Of a stretch of 64,000 bases of DNA, positions 48,929 through 58,101 are shown in pieces. Both the position numbers and the translations under genes were made by a program. Within the stretch, counting starts at the first letter, position 1. Every line of letters begins with the position of its first letter. This stretch comes from Micromonospora sp. WMMD961 (GTDB lineage Bacteria; Actinomycetota; Actinomycetes; Mycobacteriales; Micromonosporaceae): contig NZ_JARUBJ010000002.1 in NCBI RefSeq assembly GCF_029626145.1, positions 1,704,501 through 1,768,500 on the forward strand. The letters run 5' to 3'. A model generated the notes under the pieces. The model made no database searches. It saw only the letters and a list, made by a program, of their open reading frames with translations, and was not told the DNA's origin.

Positions 48929-50098
48929 TCAGCGCGGTGCGGCGAAGACCTGCGTCCAGTACGGTCCGTTGCTGTTGGCGATGCCGACGCCGATCTCGGT
49001 GAACGCGCAGTTCAGGATGTTGGCCCTGTGGCCGGAGCTGTTCATCCAGGCGTCCATCACCGAGGTCGGGGTCTTCTGGTTCCAGGCCACGTTCTCGCCG
49101 TACGTGCGCCAGGCGTAGCCGACCCGGTCCAGCCGGACGCCGGCGTTGCTGCCGTCGCTGCCGGTGTGCGACATGTTCTGGTGGTCGGCCTGGTCCTGGC
49201 TGTGCTTCTGCGCGGCGGTCATCAGCTTGTCGTCGATGCTCAGCGCCTTGCAGCCGGCCTTGGCCCGCTCGGCGTTGACCAGGTCCACCACCTCGCGGGC
49301 CTGGGAGCTGACGGTGCCACTGGAACCGCCCGAACCCGAACCGCTGGTCGTGCTCGGCGCGGTGCTGCGTTCGGCGCCGCGGCGCGAGGCGGCGGTGGTC
49401 CGCGACTGCGCCGGGGTCGGCTTGACGACCTTGCTCGGCGAAGGGCTCGGCTGCGCCGAGCTGGGCGCGGCGGACGGGGAGGGCGCGGCCAGCGTGTCGA
49501 TGGCCGGCGGTTCGGTCGGGGCCTGCGACGCGGCGAAGGTGTCGTCCACAGCGGTCGGCTGATCGACCCCGCCCTCACCACCGGGCATCGCGAGCGCGCC
49601 GACGCCGAAGCTCACCACTAGGGTGGCCGCCGCGGCGGCGCCGCCGATCATCATCGGCTTGCGCCAGCGGCGCGGGGAGCGGTGCCGTCCCTCGCCGGGC
49701 CGGCCGGCCGTGCCGGCCTCGGTGCGCCAACCCGCGGTCGTCCCTGGGTCGGTGGGCCAGTCGCCGGTGGTCGCGGGGCCCCCGTCGGTGGGCCAGTCGC
49801 CGGCGGGGTTCTCGATCGGGTGGCTGTCGCCCCAGTGGCCGCTGTCGCCGCCCGGGTGGTGGGCCGGCCAGGCGGCGGTGGGAGCGTCGGCCGAGCCGGC
49901 GGCCGTCGGCCGGCCCGACCGCCAGCCGTCGGCGGGCGGCTGCGGGTGCCACTCGTCGCCGGGCTGATCGGCGTCGTCGCCGAACAGGTAGGCCGAGCGG
50001 GGCTCCGGGCGGTCGTGCAGCCAGGCCGGCTCGTCGGTCGGCCGCTCGGCGCGCCGGGGGGCGCCGTTCGGGTCCATCGGGTCGGTCCAGCCGTACAC
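48929..50098 (-). CDS. CAP/SCP-domain membrane-anchored protein
   Basis: 389 aa. A long hydrophilic Trp/Gly/Pro/Asp-rich cytoplasmic N-terminus (1-145) contains GDWPTD repeats, followed by one helix (149-171), a Ser/Pro/Thr linker (about 180-260), and a C-terminal CAP (cysteine-rich secretory protein) domain: VVDLVNAERAKAGCKAL, QDQADHQNMSHTG, YGENVAW, SSGHRANILNCAFTEIGVG. Such bacterial CAP proteins are outside the cell; function is unknown (YkwD type). SD TGGAGG precedes the GTG. Confidence 0.88.
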   Translation of the reverse strand: MYGWTDPMDPNGAPRRAERPTDEPAWLHDRPEPRSAYLFGDDADQPGDEWHPQPPADGWRSGRPTAAGSADAPTAAWPAHHPGGDSGHWGDSHPIENPAGDWPTDGGPATTGDWPTDPGTTAGWRTEAGTAGRPGEGRHRSPRRWRKPMMIGGAAAAATLVVSFGVGALAMPGGEGGVDQPTAVDDTFAASQAPTEPPAIDTLAAPSPSAAPSSAQPSPSPSKVVKPTPAQSRTTAASRRGAERSTAPSTTSGSGSGGSSGTVSSQAREVVDLVNAERAKAGCKALSIDDKLMTAAQKHSQDQADHQNMSHTGSDGSNAGVRLDRVGYAWRTYGENVAWNQKTPTSVMDAWMNSSGHRANILNCAFTEIGVGIANSNGPYWTQVFAAPR

Positions 50099-50298
50099 GC
50101 CTATGCCTCCAGAGGTCGGTTGCGGGCCGGGGTGACGCTACGGCGCGCCCGCGACCTGCGGCAACGTGGCTAAGGAAGAGTTAAGGGGAAGTCGGACGCC
50201 AAGGGGCGGACTTCCGGGAATCCGGGCGTACAGTAAAGGTGTCCGGACAGAGCGTGTCCGTGCCGTGAAGGCAGCCCCCCGACAAGTGGACAGGTCGA

Positions 50299-50315
50299 CG
50301 TAGAGATGATCTACG
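50299..50315 (+). other. Small hairpin in the leader region of the 64-aa gene
   Basis: CGTAGA-GATGA-TCTACG. It lies in a 371-base gap (50099-50469) that also has a -10-like TACAGT (50229-50234) and no supported gene. Confidence 0.3.
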
Positions 50316-50327
50316 GCCTGCGAGAAC

Positions 50328-50357
50328 TTGACGAAGGAGGGGTTTGCGGCTCAATAT
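50328..50357 (+). promoter_or_regulatory. Promoter of the 64-aa coiled-coil gene
   Basis: TTGACG (50328-50333), an 18-base spacer and CAATAT within TCAATATATA. This is the clearest consensus-like -35/-10 pair in the window, 112 bases before the start codon. Confidence 0.55.
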
Positions 50358-50469
50358 ATAGGTGTCGCCAGTCGCGCCCGGTCATGCCCAGATACAGCTG
50401 GAATGACAGCCGCGTACAAATGGGCGCGCGTTGGCCGGCCTTTCCGGCAGCGCATATCAAGGAGTCAGC

Positions 50470-50664
50470 ATGGCGAAGGCCCTCTACGGCCACGTAGGCG
50501 CAGCGCCCGACCGGCGTCTGCTCGACGAGGTCACCCGGCTGCGTGCCAGGGTGCAGGCACTGGAGTTCGAGATCACGCGTCTGCGTGCCGACAACGATCG
50601 GCTCGCGGCGGCTGCGGCGGAGGCGGACGATCTGCTCCGTCTGGCCGAGCCGGCGCTGACCTGA
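50470..50664 (+). CDS. Conserved actinobacterial 64-aa coiled-coil protein
   Basis: MAKALYGHVGAAPDRRLLDE, then LRARVQALEFEITRLRADNDRL, a heptad coiled coil, and the ending EPALT. I recall proteins of the same layout (MAKAL.G.VG at the start, EPALT at the end) in Streptomyces. Function unknown. SD AAGGAG gives the ATG at 50470. A strong -35/-10 pair and a long leader suggest high or regulated expression. Confidence 0.8.
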   Translation: MAKALYGHVGAAPDRRLLDEVTRLRARVQALEFEITRLRADNDRLAAAAAEADDLLRLAEPALT

Positions 50665-50704
50665 TCTCCGCGTCGACAAAACTGAATCGCAGCATCGCAG
50701 AAAA

Positions 50705-50732
50705 GCGCGCCGACACGTCTGTGCCGGCGCGC
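50705..50732 (+). terminator. Hairpin after the 64-aa gene
   Basis: 12-bp stem GCGCGCCGACAC / GTGCCGGCGCGC (one mismatch), loop GTCT. The remaining 290 bases to smc carry a -10-like TAGTCT at 50953-50958 and no supported gene. Confidence 0.65.
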
Positions 50733-51022
50733 AACACTGTCCGATCCTTTTCGGGTCGACGATTTATGATCTTGCGACCGGTCGCGCTGGAACCGTCCCG
50801 GCCGCATCCGAATAGCGCACCGGCGGATAAGCCGATCATGAACTGCTCTCGCCATTGTCGCGGCCGCCAGAACAACAGCACGTGCGCGCCTCACACCCTC
50901 GACGTACCCGACCCGGGGCGGGTCGCGTGTCGGCCCGCCTCCACCACCGGGTTAGTCTGCGAGTTCACCCAGGTCCCCAGAGCCGGCGACGGTACGGCGG
51001 CCACCGGACGAGGATCGAGAAG

Positions 51023-54000
51023 GTGTATCTCAAGAGCCTGACGGTGAAGGGGTTCAAGTCCTTCGCCTCCGCGACGACGTTGAAGCTGGAGCCCGGGATC
51101 ACCTGTGTGGTGGGCCCGAACGGCTCCGGCAAGTCCAACGTCGTCGACGCCATCGCCTGGGTCCTCGGCGAGCAGGGCGCCAAGGCCCTTCGCGGCGGCA
51201 AGATGGAGGACGTCATCTTCGCCGGCACCGCCGGTCGGGCACCACTGGGTCGCGCCGAGGTCACCCTCACCATCGACAACACCGACGGCGCGTTGCCGAT
51301 CGAGTACACCGAGGTCTCCATCACCCGCCGGATGTTCCGCTCCGGTGAGAGCGAGTACGAGATCAACGGCAACTCCTGCCGGTTGCTCGACATCCAGGAG
51401 CTGCTGTCCGACTCCGGCATCGGCCGGGAGATGCACATCATCGTCGGGCAGGGCCGGCTCGACGGCATGCTGCACGCCAAGCCGGAGGACCGCCGGGCGT
51501 TCATCGAGGAGGCGGCCGGCGTCCTCAAGCACCGCAAGCGCAAGGAAAAGGCCCTGCGCAAGCTCGACGCGATGCAGACCAACCTCAACCGCCTCACCGA
51601 CCTCACCGCCGAGCTGCGCCGCCAGCTCAAGCCGCTGGGCCGGCAGGCCGAGGTGGCCCGCCGCGCCGCCGCCATCCAGGCCAACCTGCGCGACGCCCGG
51701 CTGCGCCTGCTCGCCGACGACCTGGCCACCCTGCGCACCACCCTCGACCGGGAGATCGCCGACGAGACCGCGCTGCGCGAGCGGCGCGAGCAGATCGAGG
51801 GCGAGCACGTCGAGGTGCAGGGCCGGCTCGGCGAGCTGGAGGCCGCCCTCGCGGAGGACGCGCCGCTGCTCGCCGCCGCACAGGACACCTGGTACAAGCT
51901 GTCCGCCCTCCAGGAGCGCTTCCGCTCGATCGAGCAGTTGGCCCGGGAACGGCTGCGGCACCTCAGCGCCAGCGGCGACGACGAGCGGCCCGGCCGCGAC
52001 CCGGACCAACTGGAGGCCGAGGCCGAACGGGTTCGCGAGCAGGAGGAGGAGCTGCGCGCGGCGCTCACCGACGACCAGATCCGGCTGGCCGAGGCGGTCG
52101 AGCACCGCCAGGAGCTGGAACGGCAGCTCGCCGCCGCGGAACGGGAGCTGGTCGCCGCCGCCAAGGCCATCGCCGACCGGCGGGAGGGGATGGCCAAGCT
52201 CACCGGTCAGGTCAACTCGGCCCGCGCCCGCACCACCAGCGCCGGCGAGGAGATCGAGCGACTCGCTGTCGCGCACGCCGACGCGCTGGGCCGCGCCGAG
52301 CAGGCGCAGGCCGACCTGGACGCGGTCGCTGCCCAGTCCACCGAGGCCGACCGGGACAACGCGGACCTGGACGCCCGGCACGCCGAGGCGGTCGCCGCGC
52401 AGGAGCGGGCGCAGGCGACCGTGCGCTCGCTGTCCGACGCCGAGCGGGCGGCGGAGAAGGACGCCGCCACCTGGAAGGCCCGGGAGGAGGCGCTGGCGCT
52501 GGGGCTGCGGCGCAAGGACGGCGCGGGGGCGCTGCTCGCCCGCGCCGGCGACGTGCCCGGCCTGCTCGGCAGCCTCGCCGGGCTGCTCACCGTCGCGCCG
52601 GGCCACGAGGCCGCGTTGGCCGCCGCGCTCGGCGGCCTCGCCGACGCGGTCGCCGTCAGCGGGGTGGACGAGGCCGTCGAGGCGATGCGGCTGCTGAAGA
52701 TCTCCGACGCCGGCCGGGCCGGCCTGCTCGTCGGGAGCCCGGCGGGCCCCGGCATGACCGGTTCCGCCGACGCGCTGCGTCCGAAGCTGCCCGACGACGC
52801 CCGGTGGGCCCCCGACCTGGTGGAGTGCAGCGCGGAGCTGCGTCCGGCCGTGCACCGGGCACTGCGCGACGTGGCGCTCGTCGACGACCTCGCCGCCGCC
52901 GCCGAGCTGGTCGCCAGCAACCCCGAGCTGCGGGCGGTCACCCCGGACGGTGACGTGGTCGGGGCGTACGCGGCGGCCGGCGGGTCGGCCAAGGCCCCCA
53001 GCTACATCGAGGTGCAGGCGGCCGTCGAGGAGGCGCGTACCAACCGACTGACCGCCGAGCGCGACGGCGCGGAGCTACGGGACCAACTCGTCGAGGCGCG
53101 CGCCGAGGTGGCGGCCGCCAAGGAGGCCGTGCAGCATGCCGCCGCCGAGAAGCGGGAGGCGGAGAGTCACCGCAACGCCGCCGCCCGCCGGCTGGCCGAG
53201 TTGGGCGCGGCGGCCCGCTCGGCGAAGGCGGAGACCGACCGGCTCGGCGAGTCCCGGTCCCGTGCCGAGGCGGCCCGGCAACGGGACCTCGCCACCCTCG
53301 ACGAGTTGGAGGAGCGGCTGCGGCTGGCCGAGGAGACACCGGTCGACGCCGAGCCCTCCACCGAGGAACGGGATCAGCTTGCGGCCATGGTGCCGCAGGC
53401 CCGGCAGAACGAGATGGAGGTCCGGCTCGCGGTGCGTACCGCCGAGGAGCGGGTCTCCTCGATCGCAGGCCGGGCCGACTCTCTCGCGCGGCAGGCCACC
53501 GCCGAGCGGGCCGCCCGGGAACGCGCAGCGGCCCGGCGGGCCGCGCGCACCCGCGGTGCGGGCATCGCCCGGGCCGTGGCCGGGGGCGCCCGGGAGGCGC
53601 TCACCCGGCTCACCACCTCGATCGCGACGGCGGAGGAGCACCGCGACGCCGTCGCCCGGGAACGCGCCGCCCGCGAGGCAGAACTCCAGGAGGTACGCGG
53701 CGCGGCCAAGCGGCTCGGCGCGGAGCTGGAGCGGCTGACCAGCCAGGTGCACCGCGACGAGGTCGCCCGCGCGGAGCAACGGCTGCGCATCGAGCAGTTG
53801 GAGGCGAAGGCCGCCGAGGACTTCGGGCTGGACGTGGAGACACTCGTCGCCGAGTACGGCCCGACGCAGCCGGTCCCGCCGACCCCTGTCGACATCGCCA
53901 CGGCCGAACGCGACGGCCTGCCGGTGCCCGAGCCGGTCCGTTACGAGCGGCCGGTGCAGGAGAAGCGGGCCGCCAAGGCGGAACGGGAGCTGACCCTGCT

Positions 54001-54637
54001 CGGCAAGGTCAACCCGCTCGCGCTGGAGGAGTTCGCCGCGCTGGAGGAGCGGTACAAGTTCCTCTCCGAGCAGTTGGAAGATCTCAAGGCCACCCGTCGG
54101 GACCTGCTCACCGTGGTCAAGGACGTGGACGAGCGGATCCTGGAGGTCTTCGCCAGCGCGTTCGAGGACACCGCCCGGGAGTTCGAGCAGGTGTTCAACG
54201 TGCTCTTCCCCGGCGGCGAGGGGCGGCTGATCCTCACCGAGCCGGAGGACCTGCTCACCACCGGCGTCGAGGTGGAGGCCCGCCCACCGGGCAAGAAGAT
54301 CAAGCGGCTGTCGCTGCTCTCCGGTGGCGAGCGGTCGCTGACCGCGGTGGCCATGCTGGTGGCGATCTTCCGTGCCCGGCCCAGCCCGTTCTACATCATG
54401 GACGAGGTGGAAGCGGCCCTGGACGACGTCAACCTGGGCCGGTTGATCACGTTGATGGCACAGTTGCGGGAGAAGAGCCAGCTGATCGTCATCACGCACC
54501 AGAAGCGGACGATGGAGATCGCTGACGCGCTCTACGGCGTGACCATGCGCAGCGGGGTCACGCAGGTGATCAGCCAACGGCTCAACCGGGCCGACGAGGA
54601 CGACGAGCGGCACGGCCGCGGCGAGGAGAACGGGTAG
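51023..54637 (+). CDS. smc: Chromosome segregation ATPase SMC
   Basis: 1204 aa. The N-terminal ATPase half opens with YLKSLTVKGFKSFASATTLK and Walker A GPNGSGKSN. Long coiled coils flank a hinge (about 510-680, around VPGLLGSLAGLLTVAPGHEA). The C-terminal half has the ABC signature LLSGGERSLTAVAML and Walker B FYIMDEVEAALDD. It organises and segregates the nucleoid with ScpAB, which are not here. The GTG is preceded by GAGAAGG; its stop TAG shares one base with the GTG of the HAD gene. Confidence 0.97.
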   Translation: MYLKSLTVKGFKSFASATTLKLEPGITCVVGPNGSGKSNVVDAIAWVLGEQGAKALRGGKMEDVIFAGTAGRAPLGRAEVTLTIDNTDGALPIEYTEVSITRRMFRSGESEYEINGNSCRLLDIQELLSDSGIGREMHIIVGQGRLDGMLHAKPEDRRAFIEEAAGVLKHRKRKEKALRKLDAMQTNLNRLTDLTAELRRQLKPLGRQAEVARRAAAIQANLRDARLRLLADDLATLRTTLDREIADETALRERREQIEGEHVEVQGRLGELEAALAEDAPLLAAAQDTWYKLSALQERFRSIEQLARERLRHLSASGDDERPGRDPDQLEAEAERVREQEEELRAALTDDQIRLAEAVEHRQELERQLAAAERELVAAAKAIADRREGMAKLTGQVNSARARTTSAGEEIERLAVAHADALGRAEQAQADLDAVAAQSTEADRDNADLDARHAEAVAAQERAQATVRSLSDAERAAEKDAATWKAREEALALGLRRKDGAGALLARAGDVPGLLGSLAGLLTVAPGHEAALAAALGGLADAVAVSGVDEAVEAMRLLKISDAGRAGLLVGSPAGPGMTGSADALRPKLPDDARWAPDLVECSAELRPAVHRALRDVALVDDLAAAAELVASNPELRAVTPDGDVVGAYAAAGGSAKAPSYIEVQAAVEEARTNRLTAERDGAELRDQLVEARAEVAAAKEAVQHAAAEKREAESHRNAAARRLAELGAAARSAKAETDRLGESRSRAEAARQRDLATLDELEERLRLAEETPVDAEPSTEERDQLAAMVPQARQNEMEVRLAVRTAEERVSSIAGRADSLARQATAERAARERAAARRAARTRGAGIARAVAGGAREALTRLTTSIATAEEHRDAVARERAAREAELQEVRGAAKRLGAELERLTSQVHRDEVARAEQRLRIEQLEAKAAEDFGLDVETLVAEYGPTQPVPPTPVDIATAERDGLPVPEPVRYERPVQEKRAAKAERELTLLGKVNPLALEEFAALEERYKFLSEQLEDLKATRRDLLTVVKDVDERILEVFASAFEDTAREFEQVFNVLFPGGEGRLILTEPEDLLTTGVEVEARPPGKKIKRLSLLSGGERSLTAVAMLVAIFRARPSPFYIMDEVEAALDDVNLGRLITLMAQLREKSQLIVITHQKRTMEIADALYGVTMRSGVTQVISQRLNRADEDDERHGRGEENG

Positions 54638-55257
54638 TGGCTCGGGAACGCGCGACGGCGCTCCTGCTGGACTTGGACGGCGTCCTGCGCCGCTGGGACC
54701 CGGCGGTCGCCGCCGGTGTCGAGCGGGAGTACGGCCTCTCCGACGGGGTGCTCGGCGAGATCGCGATGCAGTGGGGCCGCCTCCAGCCGGTGCTCACCGG
54801 CCAGGTCAGTCACGCCCAGTGGGTGGACAGCGTGGCCGACGCGCTGGCCGAGCCGGCCGGTGGCCCGGACCGCGCCCGGGCGGCGGTGGAGCAGTGGCAG
54901 CGGTACCGGGGTGAGGTCGACACCGAGGTGCTCGACTTCGTCCGGGAGGTGCGTGCCGCCGGGATCAGGGTCGGCCTGGGCACCAACGCCACCGACCTGC
55001 TCGACGCCGACCTGGCCGCACTCGGCCTCGTCGGCGAGCTGGACGTGGTGGTCAACTCCTCGGTGGTCGGCGTGCACAAGCCGGCCCCGGAGTACTTCCA
55101 GGCCGCCTGCCAGGCACTGGCCACCCCACCCGCCCGGGTGCTCTTCGTGGACGACGAGGACTGGGCCGTGCGCGGTGCCCGGGCCGCCGGGCTGTCGGCG
55201 CACCGCTGGGGCGGTCACGCCGACCTCCGTTACCTGCGTGCCGCTCTGGACTACTGA
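54637..55257 (+). CDS. HAD-family hydrolase
   Basis: 206 aa. Motif I LLLDLDGVLRRWD carries the nucleophile and acid Asp, motif II is GLGTNATDLLDADL, Lys is in VVGVHKPAPEYFQ, and motif IV VLFVDDEDWAVRGARAAG completes the set. It looks like a small phosphatase of the beta-phosphoglucomutase/epoxide-hydrolase-N type. GTG overlaps smc by one base, so it is co-translated. Substrate unknown. Confidence 0.9.
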   Translation: MARERATALLLDLDGVLRRWDPAVAAGVEREYGLSDGVLGEIAMQWGRLQPVLTGQVSHAQWVDSVADALAEPAGGPDRARAAVEQWQRYRGEVDTEVLDFVREVRAAGIRVGLGTNATDLLDADLAALGLVGELDVVVNSSVVGVHKPAPEYFQAACQALATPPARVLFVDDEDWAVRGARAAGLSAHRWGGHADLRYLRAALDY

Positions 55258-55264
55258 GCGCCTG

Positions 55265-55786
55265 TCACTCGCCGGTGACGCCGTCGATGCGTTCCCGGAT
55301 CAGGTCGGCGTGGCCGTTGTGCCGGGCGTACTCCTCGATCATGTGCACGTACACCCAGCGCAGGTTGAAGGTGCGCTTCTTCGCGCCGACCTCGGTGAAC
55401 GTCTCGTCGAGCGAATGGCCGGCGGCGGCCTCGCGGGCCAGTGCCACCTCCCGGTGGAAGATGGCGAGGTCAGCCTCGGCGTCGGCGTCGCTGACGTCGT
55501 GGTCGGCGTCCGGCGTCTCCGGGGTGAAGTACGGGTAGTCGACCCGCTGGCCGGCGAAGTTCTCCCGGAACCACCAGGCCTCCACCTCGGCCAGGTGCCG
55601 GACCAGACCGAGCAGGGTCAGCCCGGAGGGTTGCACGCTCGGCGTCCGCAACTGCTCCTCGGTCAGGCCGGAGCACTTGAGCAGCAGGGTCTGCCGGTGG
55701 TAGTCGAGCCAGCCGTCGAGCATGGTGCGCTCGTCGCCGACGTACGGTTCGAGGGTCCGGGTGATCTCCGGTGCGGTCCACGTCAT
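55265..55786 (-). CDS. DinB/DUF664-family protein
   Basis: 173 aa. Four-helix bundle with metal-ligand histidines: LVRHLAEVEAWWF and HMIEEYARHNGHADLIRERI, typical of the mycothiol-dependent or DUF664 branch of DinB-like enzymes. Thiol transfer with mycothiol is a family inference. The ATG lies 6 bases after CAGGAT, so it is probably leaderless. Convergent with the HAD gene (7-base gap). Confidence 0.88.
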   Translation of the reverse strand: MTWTAPEITRTLEPYVGDERTMLDGWLDYHRQTLLLKCSGLTEEQLRTPSVQPSGLTLLGLVRHLAEVEAWWFRENFAGQRVDYPYFTPETPDADHDVSDADAEADLAIFHREVALAREAAAGHSLDETFTEVGAKKRTFNLRWVYVHMIEEYARHNGHADLIRERIDGVTGE

Positions 55787-55792
55787 GCGCGC

Positions 55793-55798
55793 ATCCTG
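55793..55798 (-). promoter_or_regulatory. -10 box CAGGAT of a leaderless transcript (DinB gene)
   Basis: On the minus strand CAGGAT, then GCGCGC, then the ATG at 55786. Confidence 0.45.
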
Positions 55799-55829
55799 CC
55801 CGGCACATCTGACATGCCGCGACGGGTTA

Positions 55830-56324
55830 TCAGGGCACCACCACGACGGGCCAGCGACCGGCCCGTACCAGGCGGGTGGCGACCGAGCCGACCAGCCGGT
55901 GACCGGCCTGCTCGGAAGCGCCCACCAACACCATGTCGGCCTGGAACTCGTCGGCCGCTGCGCACAACTCGCCGTACGCGTCGCCGCGCCGGCAGACGAA
56001 GGTCACCGGGATGCCCCACTGCTCGGCCCCACGACGGCACTCCCGGCGCAGCTCGTCGGCCAACTCCTCGTGGGTGCGTTGGACCGCGCCGGCGTCCATG
56101 CCGGGCACCAGGGCGGTCAGGCCGCTCGCCGAGCTGACGAAGACCACCACCAGGGCGGCGCCCTGCCGGCGGGCCAGGCCCGCGGCGTAGGAGCCGGCCC
56201 GCTCGGAGGTACGGGTGCCGTCGATGCCCACCATGATCACCCGAGGGCCGTCCGTGCCCCGCTCGAAGGGCAGCGGCCGGGTTCGGGGGCCGTACTCCTC
56301 GCGGTCCGGTGCTCCCACGCCCAT
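55830..56324 (-). CDS. Universal stress protein (UspA family)
   Basis: 164 aa, single domain. VIMVGIDGTRTSERAGSYA is the first strand and ATP site, and the C-terminal VGASEQAGHRLVGSVATRL keeps the G-x2-G-x9-G-(S/T) ATP-binding pattern in modified form. It starts 9 bases downstream of the MFS stop, with SD GAGGT, so it belongs to the MFS operon and MarR regulation. Confidence 0.88.
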   Translation of the reverse strand: MGVGAPDREEYGPRTRPLPFERGTDGPRVIMVGIDGTRTSERAGSYAAGLARRQGAALVVVFVSSASGLTALVPGMDAGAVQRTHEELADELRRECRRGAEQWGIPVTFVCRRGDAYGELCAAADEFQADMVLVGASEQAGHRLVGSVATRLVRAGRWPVVVVP

Positions 56325-56333
56325 GGTTCTACC

Positions 56334-57953
56334 TCACCTCTGTTCACCGGTACGGACCACGGCCGCGCCAGCGCCGGCGGCGAGTGTCGATTCCCGCTCG
56401 ATCTCCGCCGAAACCGGGTCGCCGTTGTGCTGCCGCAGCGGTACCTCCTTGATGAAGGCCACCGCGATCAACGCGATCAACGCGAAGGGTGCGGCAGCCA
56501 GGAAGATGTCACCGGCGCCGTGGCCGTAGGCGCTCTCCACCACGGCCCGCAGCGGGCCGGGCAGGGTGTGCACGTCGGGTAGGGCGCCCCCGGAGCCGGA
56601 GCTGGAGGCGGGGATGCCGAGTTGGGCCAGCCCGTCGGCGGTGTAGTCCTTGACCTTGTGGGCGAGGACCGCGCCGAGGGCGGATACGCCGATCGCGCCG
56701 CCGAGGCTGCGGAAGAAGGCGACCACCGAGCTGGCCGCGCCGAGCTCGTGCGGGCCGACGGTGTTCTGCACGGCGAGGACCAGGTTCTGCATGGTCAGGC
56801 CCAGGCCGACGCCGATCAGCACCATGTAGACGCTGAGCACTGTGAAGCTGGTGTCCGCACGGAGGGTGCCCATGAGCGCGAAGCCGATGGTGAGCAGCGT
56901 CGAGCCGGTCACCAGGAACCGCTTCCAGCGACCGGTCTTGGTGATGATCCGTCCACCGACGGTGGAGGCGACCAACAGGCCGAGGATCATCGGCAGGGTC
57001 ATCAGGCCGGACATGGTCGGGCTCTGACCGCGGCTGATCTGGAAGTACTGGCCAAGGAAGATCGACGCGCCGAACATCCCCACGCCGACCGCGATGCTGG
57101 CGACGACGGCGAGGGTGATGGTGCGGTTGCGGAACAGGCGCGGCGGGATCATCGGCTCGGCGGCCCGGGTCTCGACCCGGATCGCCAGGGCGCCGAGGAC
57201 CAGGGCGCCGAGGACCATGGCGGCGGTCTGCCAGGACGCCCAGGCGAACTGGTCACCGGCGAGCGAGACCCAGATCAGCAGCAGCGAAACGGCAGCGGTG
57301 ATCAGGGTGGCGCCCCACCAGTCGATCTGGGCCTTCCGCTTCACCACGGGCAGGTGCAGGGTCTTCTGGAGGACGATCAGCGCGAGGATGGCGAACGGCA
57401 CCCCCACGTAGAAGCACCAGCGCCAGCCGAGCCAGGAGGTGTCCACGATCACGCCGCCGATCAGCGGGCCGCCGATGGTGCCGACGGCCAGCACGGCCCC
57501 GAGGTAGCCGCTGTAGCGGCCCCGCTCGCGCGGCGCGATCATCGTGGCCATGATCACCTGCGCCAGCGCGGTGAGGCCGCCGGCGCCGACGCCCTGCAGC
57601 ACGCGGCAGGCGATCAGCTCGCCGGTGCCCTGGGCGAGGCCGGCCAGGATCGAGCCCAGCACGTAGATGCCCAGGGCGAGCTGGACGAGTGCTTTCTTGC
57701 TGGTCAGATCGGCCAGTTTGCCCCAGATTGGGGTGGTCGCGGTCGTCGCGAGCAGGGCCGAGGTGACCACCCAGGTGTACGCGGACTGGCCGCCGTGCAG
57801 TTCGGTGATGATCCGCGGCAGCGCGTTCGAGATGACCGTGGAGGAGAGAATCGCGACGAAGAGGCCCAGCAGCAGGCCGGAGAGCGCCTCCAGGATCTGC
57901 CGGTGGGTCATGGTCACGGCGGTCGCCTGGGGAGGCGCTGTCGCCTGGCTCAT
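56334..57953 (-). CDS. DHA2-family MFS multidrug exporter (14 helices)
   Basis: 539 aa. Proton-driven drug export. Motif A region GKLADLTSKKALVQLAL and motif C AVLAVGTIGGPLIGGVIVD mark a drug/H+ antiporter, with about 14 helices (DHA2 type). The C-terminal tail is hydrophilic. SD GGAGG precedes the ATG. MarR gene directly upstream on the same strand with a double operator between them: a substrate-inducible efflux unit. Confidence 0.92.
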   Translation of the reverse strand: MSQATAPPQATAVTMTHRQILEALSGLLLGLFVAILSSTVISNALPRIITELHGGQSAYTWVVTSALLATTATTPIWGKLADLTSKKALVQLALGIYVLGSILAGLAQGTGELIACRVLQGVGAGGLTALAQVIMATMIAPRERGRYSGYLGAVLAVGTIGGPLIGGVIVDTSWLGWRWCFYVGVPFAILALIVLQKTLHLPVVKRKAQIDWWGATLITAAVSLLLIWVSLAGDQFAWASWQTAAMVLGALVLGALAIRVETRAAEPMIPPRLFRNRTITLAVVASIAVGVGMFGASIFLGQYFQISRGQSPTMSGLMTLPMILGLLVASTVGGRIITKTGRWKRFLVTGSTLLTIGFALMGTLRADTSFTVLSVYMVLIGVGLGLTMQNLVLAVQNTVGPHELGAASSVVAFFRSLGGAIGVSALGAVLAHKVKDYTADGLAQLGIPASSSGSGGALPDVHTLPGPLRAVVESAYGHGAGDIFLAAAPFALIALIAVAFIKEVPLRQHNGDPVSAEIERESTLAAGAGAAVVRTGEQR

Positions 57954-58020
57954 CGTTTGGTGCCTCCGAGCGGAGTCGAGGTGGAACGGCGGCGGGCTGG
58001 TGCGCACTGGCCGCCTGAGA

Positions 58021-58061
58021 GTTGCTTCGGGCAACCGTACGTCTTGGTTGCCTGAAGCAAC
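58021..58061 (-). promoter_or_regulatory. Tandem MarR operators upstream of the MFS gene
   Basis: Two copies of GTTGC-N5-GCAAC (58021-58035 and 58047-58061), which also pair with each other over 15 of 16 bases. A minus-strand -10-like TACGGT (58039-58034) lies between them, with TTGCTT as -35 in the distal copy. Confidence 0.7.
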
Positions 58062-58101
58062 AACCTGCCGGGCTGGCACTCTATTCCCCCGTCGCCGGGC
58101 C

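Noticed and set aside
50229..50469. Riboswitch in the leader of the 64-aa gene
   Set aside because: One small hairpin only; I could not match the conserved core of ydaO or another known class.
50306..50497. 63-codon frame starting at the hairpin upstream of the 64-aa gene
   Set aside because: No SD, spans the promoter-like elements and overlaps the better-supported gene out of frame.
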